A DNA stretch of 15,000 nt, taken from NCBI GenBank assembly GCA_034096865.1, contig JAWQFJ010028291.1:1-15000 (forward strand). The letters are read 5' to 3'. Below are positions 1 through 7,796 of the stretch, piece by piece. Source of the DNA: Theodoxus fluviatilis. Taxonomy: Eukaryota > Mollusca > Gastropoda > Cycloneritida > Neritidae. Numbering within the stretch: position 1 is the first letter of the stretch; each line of letters opens with the position of its first letter. The translations under genes were made by a program, and so were the position numbers. The notes under the pieces were generated by a model that worked only from the letters and a program-made list of their open reading frames with translations, ran no database searches and was not told the DNA's origin.

Positions 1-50
1 GACGTGCTGAAAATTCAACTCTAAAAAGAGACGGCACCCGCCACTCCGCC

Positions 51-392
51 TGACTGACTTGGCACGCCCGGGGAGTTATGCTAAGATCCGGCCGCGTTAA
101 TATATCTGCGTTTTGTGACAAACGTCTTGCTCGGCGGTACTGTACTCCATGCACCTTAACGGTCCGCGTGATTCGGGTGTAATCTTAAGCTAAACGACGT
201 TTATTGGCGCTGCTGAAATGGTCGAAGTCGGAAACATTCGGAACGTCGTTTAGCTTAAGATTACACCCGAATCACGCGGACCGTTAAGGTGCATGGAGTA
301 CAGTACCGCCGAGCAAGACGTTTGTCACAAAACGCAGATATATTAACGCGGCCGGATCTTAGCATAACTCCCCGGGCGTGCCAAGTCAGTCA
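51..392. repeat. Perfect 151-bp inverted repeat with 40-bp spacer
   Basis: The left arm (51-201) and right arm (242-392) are exact reverse complements over all 151 bases; every base was compared by eye. The 40-bp spacer (202-241) is unique. The outer ends begin TGACTGACTTGGCACG. No target-site duplication is visible in the flanks (left flank ends CCGCC, right flank begins ACGGTC). It could be a very young fold-back or MITE-type element, an inverted duplication made by template switching, or an assembly or library artefact. The perfect identity means the arms have had no time to diverge, or that gene conversion keeps them identical. If transcribed, the RNA would form a 151-bp hairpin. I recognise no coding content. 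Confidence 0.9.
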
Positions 393-661
393 ACGGTCGC
401 GTTTTATAAAACCAGACTACAAATAGACTACAGGGAGGTGACTCCCATATTATTTCCGGCAGGGGAGACGGCTTTGCACGGGGAAAAACTTTTTTGAACG
501 CTACATTATGTGTTAAACTACACAAATGCACCAAAAACAAAAAAACTCGTAAAGCAACTAATGCGTCGTTTGTCGGGATATATTCCATGCGAAGAACACA
601 ACCAGGAGCGGAAAAAAATTGCGTTTCATAACAGGAGGTCTGGGCCATCTGGGACAGAAAC

Positions 662-1041
662 GTGTCAATGCAAAGCAATGCTATTGACCCATCCACGACA
701 CGCCCCTTTCTCGCGGGAGATCGCGTGGTATCACATGCAGGCGGCAAAATGCCTTCGACGCGAACTCCAACTGAATCGTTGAGTTGTATTCCGGACAGCA
801 TTTGTGACTCACTTTTGCCAGACAGTGAGAAGATTTCTCAGACTGTGATAGACAGGATTTTGAATAATGTTATTTAGACGAAATTAAGATCTATGAGCAA
901 GAGGATTCAACGGTGGAGGTGACAGCTCGGGAAGTGCTGGCATCTGCGTGACAATGAGCGTTGTATCTGTCTGTTGTCAGGTGCCTGTAAAATGTTGATC
1001 AAGTGTTCCAGTGATCAGGTAGTTAAGTTTATAACGGATTG
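662..1041 (+). pseudogene. Possible frameshifted relic with a Cys-rich, RING-like tail
   Basis: I do not recognise a full protein. A frame from 662 to 877 reads as plausible protein and ends in an Ile-Leu-Asn-Asn run before a stop. The next frame (from about 874) gives an acidic Glu/Asp/Lys stretch ending Ala-Arg-Glu-Val-Leu-Ala-Ser near 953. The first frame then resumes with Leu-Arg-Asp-Asn-Glu-Arg-Cys-Ile-Cys and further cysteines before a stop at 1039-1041. A leucine-rich lead followed by closely spaced cysteines resembles the start of an inhibitor-of-apoptosis RING finger. The C-terminal Cys/His ligands are not there, so the domain is at best broken. Two frame changes would be needed. This is weak evidence and chance open frames are a real alternative. 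The minus-strand open frame over the same bases (343-801) has no recognisable motif. Confidence 0.2.
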
Positions 1042-1149
1042 AGCGCCTCGGTTTGGTATAGAGTCGCTATGCAAAACTACTACCTTTACCTTTACTAGTT
1101 GCAATGATGAGAAAGAAATTTACCAACCACGCTTGATTCGAAGATTTCG

Positions 1150-1577
1150 GTCATTTTCGGCCATGCTATTTACCGAAATGGCGCCAATGGCTTCGAAATG
1201 GCTTAGAAATGAGCATACATATCGTTATCCCCTTCTTGAATATGATATATTTAAGCTATTCTAAGTAAACCAGAACTATATTTGACCAAATTGCGTTAGA
1301 AACAGCAACATTTTGAAACACAGACATGCGGGCGCCATTTTGATCATCATCCTGGATGGAAATGGCGACCGCATGTCTGTGTTTCAAAATGTTGCTGTTT
1401 GTAACGTAATTTGGTCAAATATAGTTCTGGTTTAATTAGAATAGCTTAAATATATCATATTCAAGAAGCGGATAACTATATATATGCTCATTTCGAAGCC
1501 ATTTCGAAGCCATTTCGAAGCCATTTCGAAGCCATTAACGCCATTAGCGCCATTTCGGTAAATAGCATGACCCGAAG
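1150..1577. mobile_element. Imperfect palindromic fold-back/MITE-like element
   Basis: The left arm (about 1150-1340) and right arm (about 1360-1577) are inverted copies separated by a loop of about 19 bases (1341-1359). The inner arms pair closely: 1321-1330 matches 1370-1379 exactly, and 1331-1340 matches 1360-1369 with one mismatch. Scattered substitutions and length differences accumulate outward. The right arm is longer because it carries extra copies of an 11-bp unit. No clear target-site duplication was identified. The divergence shows it is clearly older than the palindrome at 51-392. No transposase is encoded, so it would be a non-autonomous element or an old inverted duplication. 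Confidence 0.75.
1489..1532 (+). repeat. 11-bp tandem repeat, 4 perfect copies
   Basis: The unit CATTTCGAAGC repeats exactly four times. It is followed by shorter degenerate relatives (CATTAACGC, CATTAGCGC). It lies in the right arm of the fold-back element. The left arm holds only about two related units, so this array expanded or contracted after the palindrome formed. Confidence 0.9.
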
Positions 1578-1855
1578 ATTTGATCGAGACAGGGGTGAAC
1601 CTTTGCTCTTCACTTACGTTGGATGGGATATATTCTGTTCTAATCCTGGAGCTTTGTATAACCGTGCTCTACCCAAAATCTCAGAACTACCATCACGACA
1701 GACAATCTGTGTAATGAGATGGTAAGGTACATAAGCATCATCCTCGCAATGAAGCGTTAGTGTACGTCTATCCTCACTCAACCCTCATGCTCCCTCCCAA
1801 AATTTGCTTCCTGAAGCCTAGACATGAATAAACTTATGTTAAACAACAGTAATGT

Positions 1856-2080
1856 TCAATTTAAAATGCAGATCTGAGACACCCCCGTGCAGACTCCTTT
1901 GTTGTTTTTTAAGCGGTTGAAATTTAGCTGATCGTGTGGCCGGCAGCACGCCTTGATCCACGCCATGGCATCGGCTTTTCTGCTTTTTACAGAGGGAAAT
2001 TGATGCAATTTGCCTCCTACTATTTTATCGGCATATCGTTGATCACCAGAGCATGCGCCCCACTGGCAGTGAACAACCAT
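1856..2080 (-). CDS. THAP-type zinc-finger exon (N-terminal, possibly broken)
   Basis: The 74-residue frame begins with an ATG in a good eukaryotic context (AACAAAATGG). THAP domains bind DNA through a C2CH zinc site. Visible here are Cys5 and Cys10 (C-x4-C), His-Gln-Phe-Pro at 26-29, the invariant Trp41 in Trp-Ile-Lys-Ala-Cys, Arg-Pro-His at 47-49, and Val-Cys at 63-64 where the CxxH pair should start. After Cys64 the expected Lys/His-Phe does not follow; the frame runs into unrelated residues and a stop. Either the exon ends near 1883 at a GT donor and the ligand histidine lies in the next exon, or this is a truncated relic. The Gly-x-Cys, Trp-Ile-Lys-Ala-Cys and Arg-Pro-His spacing resembles THAP-domain proteins I know from molluscs and cnidarians, many of them transposon-linked. 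Further exons would lie at lower coordinates; I find none. Confidence 0.6.
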   Translation of the reverse strand: MVVHCQWGACSGDQRYADKIVGGKLHQFPSVKSRKADAMAWIKACCRPHDQLNFNRLKNNKGVCTGVSQICILN

Positions 2081-2730
2081 TTTGTTGTGGTTGTGCGATA
2101 GGCTAGAACCGAAGCGAAAACGCGTGATGGAGTGCTTCCAGACAGTGCCGTATTTGTGATACCAGTGTGAGCCAGAGAAGTCTGTGCTAAAAATAGACTA
2201 GTTCCGCGTCAGCGATTGGCTAAGCCCAGCGACCGCGTGGGCCGTGTGGATGGGTCAATTCCAAACGTGATCTGCTCAGGTGCTTCAGGGCGTCTACAAG
2301 GGAACGTAAGACGGACTGTGAAAATACACACGGTTTTTTTACGAGTAATAAAAATCTACCGAGCAAAATGTCCAGAGTTGACGAAAGTATAGTCTTTAGT
2401 TTGGTTTCATTGAACTGATACGTTTAGCTGTATCTTCTTTATTCTTGAACAAAGAAAGAAAATGACAGGATAAATTTGCCTTGAAATAAAACATTTCATC
2501 GATTAACTCAACATGTTGGGGTAGGTGTATGAATCTGTATTATTACAAGGAGCTGGATGCACTGGATTGGATTGTTGAGCATTTGTGGTCCACCAACCTT
2601 TTAAGGCCATGTATGACTAATGGCGTTGCAGTTTGATAGTGAACTAAACGTATTTCAGCCATCCTGATCATCAAGCCGATGAGAAATTTTAGCCGATTCC
2701 GTGAGAAACTGTTTTCGCCATCATAAAGTG
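2081..2730. other. Non-coding stretch upstream of the THAP exon
   Basis: This is the 5' flank of the minus-strand THAP frame and the left flank of the purine block. A short hairpin (ACAACCA / TGGTTGT, 2073-2094) overlaps the THAP start codon. I see no other gene, TATA box or repeat that I can support. Confidence 0.4.
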
Positions 2731-2759
2731 CCGTGAGAGAGAAAGAGAGAGAGAGAGAT

Positions 2760-2804
<45 letters not shown>

Positions 2805-3206
2805 AAGAGGGAAGGGGGAGGGGGAGGGGCGGCGAGAAGAAGAAGAAGAAGAAGAAGAAGAAGAAGAAGAAGAAGAAGAAGAAGAAGAAGAAGAAGAAGA
2901 AGAAGAAGAAGAAGAAGAAGAAGAAGAAGAAGAAGAAGAAGAAGAAGAAGAAGAAGAAGAAGAAGGAAGAAGAATGAAGAAGAAGGAAGAAGAAGGAAGA
3001 AGAAGAAGAAGGAAGAAGAAGAAGAAGAAGAAGAAGAAGGAAGAAGAAGAAGGAAGAAGAAAGAAGGAAGAAGGATAAAGGAAGAAGGATGAAGGAAGAA
3101 GGATGAAGGAAGAAGGATGAAGGAAGAAGGAAGAAGGAAGAAGGAAGAAAGAAGAAGGAAGAAAGAAGAAAGAAGAAGAGAGTGAGGACGGGTGAGAGAG
3201 AGAGAC

Positions 3207-3275
<69 letters not shown>

Positions 3276-3503
3276 AGAGAAAAGAAGAAGAAGAAGAAGA
3301 AGAAGAAGAAGAAGAAGAAGAAGAAGAAGAAGAAGAAGAAGAAGAAGAAGAAGAAGAGAGAGGGAGGACGGGTGGGAGGGAGGGAGAGAGAGAGAGGGGG
3401 GTGGGGGTGGGGGGTGGGAGAGAGAGAGAGGGGGGGAGGAGGGAGGGAGAGAGAAGAGAGAGAGAGGACGGGTGGAAGGGAGGGAGGACGGGTGGGAAGG
3501 AGG

Positions 3504-3547
<44 letters not shown>

Positions 3548-3812
3548 GACAGAGAGAGAGTCAGAGAGAGAGAGAGAGACAGAGAGAGAGACAGAGAGAG
3601 AGACAGAGAGAGAAGAAAAGAATAGAGAGAAGAAAAGAAGAGAAGAAAATAAATGAGAGAAGAGAGAGAGAGAGAGAGAGGAGAAAAGAAGAGAGAGAGA
3701 GGAGAAAAGAAGAGAGAGAGAGAGAGAGAGAGAGAAAAGAGGCGATAAAAGAGAGAATAAAGAGAAAGGAGAAAGGGAGAGAGGAGAGAGAAAGAAATAG
3801 AGAGAGAAAAAC
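2731..3812 (+). repeat. 1.1-kb polypurine microsatellite block (GA, AAG, GGGA, GACA)
   Basis: Nearly every base on the plus strand is A or G. Sub-blocks in order: GA-rich (2733-2815), pure AAG (about 2835-2965), interrupted AAG/AAGG with GATGAAGG units (about 2966-3180), pure GA (about 3221-3271), pure AAG (about 3282-3357), G-rich GGGA/GGGGT (3360-3515), GACA (about 3517-3547), then GA/GACA/GAAAA mixtures to about 3812. The motif GAGGACGGGTG recurs at 3184, 3364, 3464 and 3484. The long open frames here are products of the low-complexity sequence (poly-Arg, Lys or Glu one way; poly-Ser, Leu or Phe the other) and not genes. The block ends about 75 bp before the first GH128 exon, so it probably lies in an intron of that gene. 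Confidence 0.97.
2835..2965 (+). repeat. Pure (AAG)n run, about 43 units
   Basis: An uninterrupted triplet run within the polypurine block. AAG/CTT runs of this length are typically length-polymorphic and can form intramolecular triplex DNA. A second pure run of about 25 units lies at 3282-3357. Confidence 0.95.
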
Positions 3813-3888
3813 AATGCAGCAGTCCAGCAACTCTGAGTGGGATGGAACAATGCCTCTCTCCAGGCCATGAGCCACTGTCTGCTGGTAG

Positions 3889-4092
3889 GTACGACTGGAA
3901 GACTTACCCTGATGAGCACTCCAAGAACCACTGCAGCAACCCACCCCATGGGGAGTACGTGCCTATGGTGTGGAGCCGTTTCGAGATCGACAGCCATACG
4001 CTCAGCTTCTCCTCAGGAACTCGTCACGTGCTGGGCTTCAACGAACCCAACCAGAAGGATCAGGGCAACCTCTCTCCACAGGACGCGGCCAG
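3889..4092 (+). CDS. GH128 (Asl1-like) glycoside hydrolase, first visible exon
   Basis: This exon encodes the N-terminal part of an Asl1-like glycosyl hydrolase catalytic domain (GH128, a TIM-barrel endo-beta-1,3-glucanase family, usually secreted). It shows Tyr-Asp-Trp-Lys, then Gly-Glu-Tyr-Val-Pro-Met-Val-Trp, then His-Val-Leu-Gly-Phe-Asn-Glu-Pro-Asn; the Glu at 4043-4045 is the predicted acid/base. It ends in the family's Leu-Ser-Pro-x-Asp-Ala-Ala helix. The acceptor is placed at the AG of 3887-3888. The exon then starts with one codon base plus TAC-GAC-TGG, so a preceding exon ending in TG would restore the Trp-Tyr-Asp-Trp I expect from the family. An alternative acceptor is at 3862-3863 in a better pyrimidine tract. 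The donor GT is at 4093-4094. The signal peptide and first strand are missing and should be on an upstream exon that I cannot find. Confidence 0.85.
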
Positions 4093-4891
4093 GTAGGGAG
4101 CACACGTTGCCTTCTTCTGTACAAGGCATGTACCATTGCTTTAGTTTTTGACCCTCTACCTTCCATGCCTACCATATGCAAGATTGTCGACTTATCAGGG
4201 ACCTTCTATGTAGAGAACTCGCAGCAGGCAGCTGGACCTCAAAACTACTATACAAAGTTGTGTGCAGACGAGACCAAAAGGTGCTTGGCATGAACGTCAT
4301 GAGTTGAAAAGGTATCGCAAAGGTTTACTTCAGATGGAGAAAAAGGCTCCTGAACAATCTGAGGAAGGGGATGGACGAACGAACAAACGAATTTATTGAG
4401 GACACCATCCTATTTCAAGTGCACAGAAATCCATCTAACCAATGTCCATGTGTCCCAGAGCATATTGTCTAGATGTTTGAATTATTTATACAAATATGTG
4501 CTGGTCATTCTTTTATTTCTTTATTCGTTTACTGGTCGTGACGCATTTCTCAGGATCATCGCCGTTCAAAATGTAGACATGGGCGTATACGTTGTAAACA
4601 ATGCTTATATTTTACGGAGATCTTCTCAATCAGAGAGTTACTAAAGTAATTAACAAAAACCATCAGGCTGAGTTTACAGCCTTGTAACAGCCCCGATAAG
4701 CACTCAAAGATTGGTGTGACAAGTGGTGTGGCGAGACTGGTGGTCTGCTGGGACCAACAGGATTATGTACCGCAAGTGATCTTGTGACGAGAACGGTGAT
4801 GTAGTGTAATCAGAAGTTAGGCTCCCTTTGCACGTGTGTGCCACTACTTGGTGTGATGGGGCTGGTATTGTGGCATCATACTCTACTGCAG
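4093..4891 (+). other. GH128 intron 1
   Basis: The donor is GTAGGG at 4093 and the acceptor is CTCTACTGCAG ending at 4891. Joining the flanking exons keeps the frame: the codon is split 2+1 and gives Arg, within Ala-Ala-Arg-Leu-Trp. The intron holds a dispersed-repeat fragment (4378-4428). Short open frames inside it show no homology that I recognise. Confidence 0.8.
4378..4428 (-). repeat. Dispersed repeat 3'-tail fragment, copy 1
   Basis: AACGAACAAACGAATTTATTGA and the following 30 bases match the stretch at 7484-7534 closely, ending in CATTTCAAGTG-type sequence in both. Read on the minus strand it ends CAATAAATTCGTTCG, like the microsatellite tail of a non-LTR retroelement or SINE. The body of the element is not recognisable, so class and length are unknown. 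Confidence 0.5.
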
Positions 4892-5123
4892 GTTGTGGAA
4901 GGACATCGAGAACAAGGCTCACGGCATCAAGCTGATCAGCCCAGCTCCATCCCGTTGCGCTAGTGGTCCCAACTGCCACATGGACCCCATCTCATGGTAC
5001 GACCAGTTCTTCGCGGCCTGCCACGGCTGTCGCGTGGACGCCCTGGGCGCCCACACCTACACCTGCAATGCGCACGAAGACATGAACTACCTGCAGTCGC
5101 TGTACAACAAGTACCACCTTAAG
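4892..5123 (+). CDS. GH128 glycoside hydrolase, middle exon
   Basis: This exon continues the catalytic domain from a one-base start (G) into Leu-Trp-Lys-Asp-Ile-Glu. It carries Leu-Ile-Ser-Pro-Ala-Pro, the family's substrate-cleft segment Ile-Ser-Trp-Tyr-Asp-Gln-Phe-Phe, Cys-x2-Cys (Ala-Cys-His-Gly-Cys-Arg-Val-Asp), and Ala-His-Thr-Tyr-Thr-Cys, where relatives have His-Trp-Tyr or His-Ala-Tyr. It ends Leu-Tyr-Asn-Lys-Tyr-His-Leu-Lys on a codon boundary before the donor GTGCGT (5124). At least six cysteines, including Ser-Arg-Cys and Asn-Cys, suggest disulphides and a secreted protein. The open frame runs on past the donor to 5240, but that part does not resemble the family. Confidence 0.9.
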
Positions 5124-6825
5124 GTGCGTCCTTCTGTCTTCGTCTGCACACATCACGACCCGCCATGTGACCCATGCCCTTTGACCTCCGAAGATGGTGC
5201 GGGCCCATGGTTAGTCCCTGCTTGGACGGGACGGGGTTAGTGTCACCGCAAATGGAGGGTTAAATTTGAAACAGCTAAAGAAACTTCTAAGTGTGACGTA
5301 GTAACTGGCTGTTTGTATTTGCGGACTTGTGAAGACTTTAAGATCTGTTAAACATAACACTTATTTGCGTGTTCTACCACGAGCGTCAAGGGTTTGACCC
5401 CTGTTCACAGTTTCTCGCTATCCACTGCAATGCTGTGACAAAGAAACCGGACATTGGTACATTAAAATTGGGGTGAATGCCACAGCAGAGAAAACAGAAT
5501 CAGCCGTCGGTATTTTTCCCATGCCAAAGTTTCACTTGATAGAAAGCAGCTCTGATTCACCACATAAGGTAAGGATAAAAATTAGGTACCATCTTTTTCT
5601 AGAAATGGTTCGGAGATAATTTGAGCAGTTATGATAGGGTAAGGACGACACTATTCAGAATATAGCCACACACTAGAAAGCTGAGTCGAACGGTTTTATA
5701 GGACTTAAATATTGTTCATATGGCTGTTGAAACCCCTCTGAGCAAACGTCCCCGGCCCGAGAGTGAGCACATGATGGGGTGGATACTTTTCTTCAGGGAA
5801 GGAACCGGCACTGTCAGATGCCTGCTTCAACCTTCCAGGTGCTGTAGCTGCAAAGTACAGGCATGGAAGGAATACGGGGATGCACTAGTTGCCACTTTTT
5901 TTTCATTCTCAATACTCACCGCGTTTCACAACGAGATTTAAAAGGCGAATAACTGGGGACAACGTGACTTTACTTTCCCCTACTCTCACCAGCTCTTGTG
6001 GGTTTTCGTGATCAAAACCCTTACAAAGCCTACAAAGGCTGATAGACTGTAAAACATCGTTCATCACATCTTCACTCTCACGAGACAGAAACAGCAGGTG
6101 GCACAAACGGATGTAGACAGCTGTATGCATGTGGTTACTTGGAGCGTTTGAGGTGGCCATCGTAGCATGGGCGTTTTCCATCATGCGGCCAGTTTTGATT
6201 TCCACTTTAGGCATCATGGCAATGAAGTGACTTCCAGTTTTCTTAGCAATGGGTCTTTTCTTTTTTTAAAAACTCCACTCTTCACAGTCTTCTCTTCCAG
6301 TAACTTTGCACTTCCATGCGTTTTTCTTTCCCACTAAACATTTAAAAATATAATTCTTTTGTGAAATCACTAGTGAATGGGCACAAGCTGACGCTGGAAG
6401 ATATTGGAGTTGGTGAGGACCGGACAAGAGATTTACGGCCGCTGCAAGCGGTGAGAACGATTGTTTCGACACATCTCACATACAAAGAGATTAAAAAGGA
6501 TGCATAGATCACCTCACAGATCTTCAGAAAACTGTGACAACAATTTGTGTATTTGACCAAAGGTCATTTGGTTACTTTAATTGCGGTCGTTTGTCATTTG
6601 TTTGGATTATAAGCTCTTGAATGCAAATCGAACTTAATCGAAATAATTAGCACTTGGGAGAGTAATTACCGATTGCTTCAGCGCCCGACGCTATATAACA
6701 TGCAACATGTTTTACTCCCACGGTTATTGTCTGACGACCAGAGTTTGCACAGAATGCATTGTGCGTCGTAGAACGCAAGCCATCATCCTCGCCTACCTTC
6801 CTCTGCGTTTCCGTGTTTCCCCTAG
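5124..6825 (+). other. GH128 intron 2
   Basis: The donor is AAG/GTGCGT at 5124 and the acceptor is GTGTTTCCCCTAG ending at 6825, a strong pyrimidine tract. The intron is phase 0 and about 1.7 kb long. Across it I see only short open frames on both strands (for example 5720-5941 plus, 5909-6217 minus, 6266-6560 minus). None has a recognisable domain, and all are best read as chance frames in intron sequence. Confidence 0.75.
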
Positions 6826-7050
6826 ATCTGGCTGACCGAGTTTTCGTGCCCGTACACCTCGGACGAGACCAAGGTGCAGAACTACATGAGGGAAGTGGTT
6901 CCCTTGCTGGAGAAGGCGTCCTTCGTGGAGCGCTACGCCTGGTTCATCACGCGCTGGTATAATGATGGCTTCCTCACCCCCGCCACGGGACTCCTGCAGC
7001 AAAACAGCGCGCAGACCACCGTCCTGGGCAACCTGTACAACAGCCTCTAA
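6826..7050 (+). CDS. GH128 glycoside hydrolase, terminal exon
   Basis: The 74 codons plus TAA begin exactly at the acceptor with Ile-Trp-Leu-Thr-Glu-Phe; the Glu at 6838-6840 is the predicted catalytic nucleophile. Then come Ser-Cys-Pro-Tyr, Tyr-Met-Arg-Glu-Val-Val-Pro-Leu-Leu-Glu, Phe-Val-Glu-Arg-Tyr-Ala-Trp-Phe-Ile-Thr-Arg, and the closing Leu-Gly-Asn-Leu-Tyr-Asn-Ser-Leu. This is the classic C-terminal barrel half of GH128. With the two upstream exons the visible coding length is 219 residues plus a partial codon, close to a full domain minus its first strand. There are no stops or frameshifts, so the gene looks intact here. Candidate poly(A) signals are weak: AATGAA near 7113, and AATAAA at 7595-7600 if the 3' UTR is long. 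The paralogous terminal exon at 9919-10143 on the minus strand has the same length. Confidence 0.93.
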   Translation: MWLTEFSCPYTSDETKVQNYMREVVPLLEKASFVERYAWFITRWYNDGFLTPATGLLQQNSAQTTVLGNLYNSL

Positions 7051-7255
7051 AAGACGAGTCACCCCGTTCAGCAGTGATCTCTCATAATCGGACATGCTGT
7101 CCTCCGTGTATCAATGAAACGGTTTTGAACACAGAAGGCAATTGTTTTCTTTGCGAGGGCTTTCTTCCATGACTTTGTCTTCCATTCTCAGGAACAAATA
7201 GCCCATCCATATCATTAGCTTATATGTAGGTAATGGAACTCTCACAACTTATGAA

Positions 7256-7280
7256 GTGCCTGATGTATCCACTGGTAAGG

Positions 7281-7341
<61 letters not shown>

Positions 7342-7395
7342 GTGCCTGATGTATCCACTGGTAAGGACGGAGAGAGAGAGAGAGAGAGAGAGGCG

Positions 7396-7481
<86 letters not shown>

Positions 7482-7482
7482 C
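7256..7482 (+). repeat. Duplicated 27-bp segment plus (GA)n, compound array
   Basis: A unique segment starting GTGCCTGATGTATCCACTGG and followed by a GA run occurs at 7256-7282 and again, identically, at 7342-7368. The second GA run is interrupted by GGCGG, GGAG and GGCAG before a pure GA tract up to about 7478. Open frames across it code only for Arg/Glu or Ser/Leu repeats and are not genes. Confidence 0.95.
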
Positions 7483-7483
7483 G

Positions 7484-7534
7484 AACGAACGAATTTATTG
7501 AATAGACCACCGGCCCATTTCAAGTGTACAATGT
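7484..7534 (-). repeat. Dispersed repeat 3'-tail fragment, copy 2
   Basis: GAACGAACGAATTTATTGAA, followed by a CCCATTTCAAGTG-type stretch, matches the copy in GH128 intron 1. It abuts the GA array, which may be its expanded tail. CATTTCAAG-type motifs recur twice more (about 7549 and 7575). Confidence 0.5.
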
Positions 7535-7631
7535 TAGTGCATGTCAACACATTTCAAGCATACAGTAACAATACATTTCAAGTGCAGCAGTGACAATAAA
7601 TGCCACTACATCCGAGAGAATAATCAGCAGA

Positions 7632-7690
7632 TATAAAAGCTGTCCCGCTCCGCGGACTCAAGCGCATCCTGTCGAAAGTGCACGAATAAA
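7632..7690 (+). promoter_or_regulatory. TATA box and AATAAA close together (LTR-like signal pair)
   Basis: TATAAAAG at 7632-7639 is followed by a GC-rich stretch and then AATAAA at 7685-7690 with a T-rich follow-up. A promoter followed within about 50 bases by a poly(A) signal is the layout of the U3-R part of an LTR. I see no primer-binding site, TG...CA ends or partner LTR, so chance is quite possible. It lies just upstream of the 43-bp minisatellite. Confidence 0.2.
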
Positions 7691-7796
7691 GGTTTTTCGA
7701 AGCGACTACGGAGAGCCAGGAGAACCCCCGTATCTACATCGACGTTGCGAGGCAGACCAGAATGCATGTCGAGGTGTGGAAGCCTTATATGTTATT

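Noticed and set aside
343..801. 152-codon minus-strand frame
   Set aside because: It starts inside the perfect palindrome, has no recognisable motif and conflicts with the plus-strand frames; best read as chance.
2543..3997. Long minus-strand open frame of 484 codons
   Set aside because: It is almost wholly poly-Ser/Leu/Phe from the purine block read backwards; there is no globular domain and it overlaps a real exon on the other strand.
3837..4293. Other plus-strand frames overlapping the first GH128 exon
   Set aside because: They are shadows; only the frame with Gly-Phe-Asn-Glu-Pro-Asn fits the family.
5909..6560. Minus-strand frames within GH128 intron 2
   Set aside because: Short, no domain, no splice or poly(A) support.
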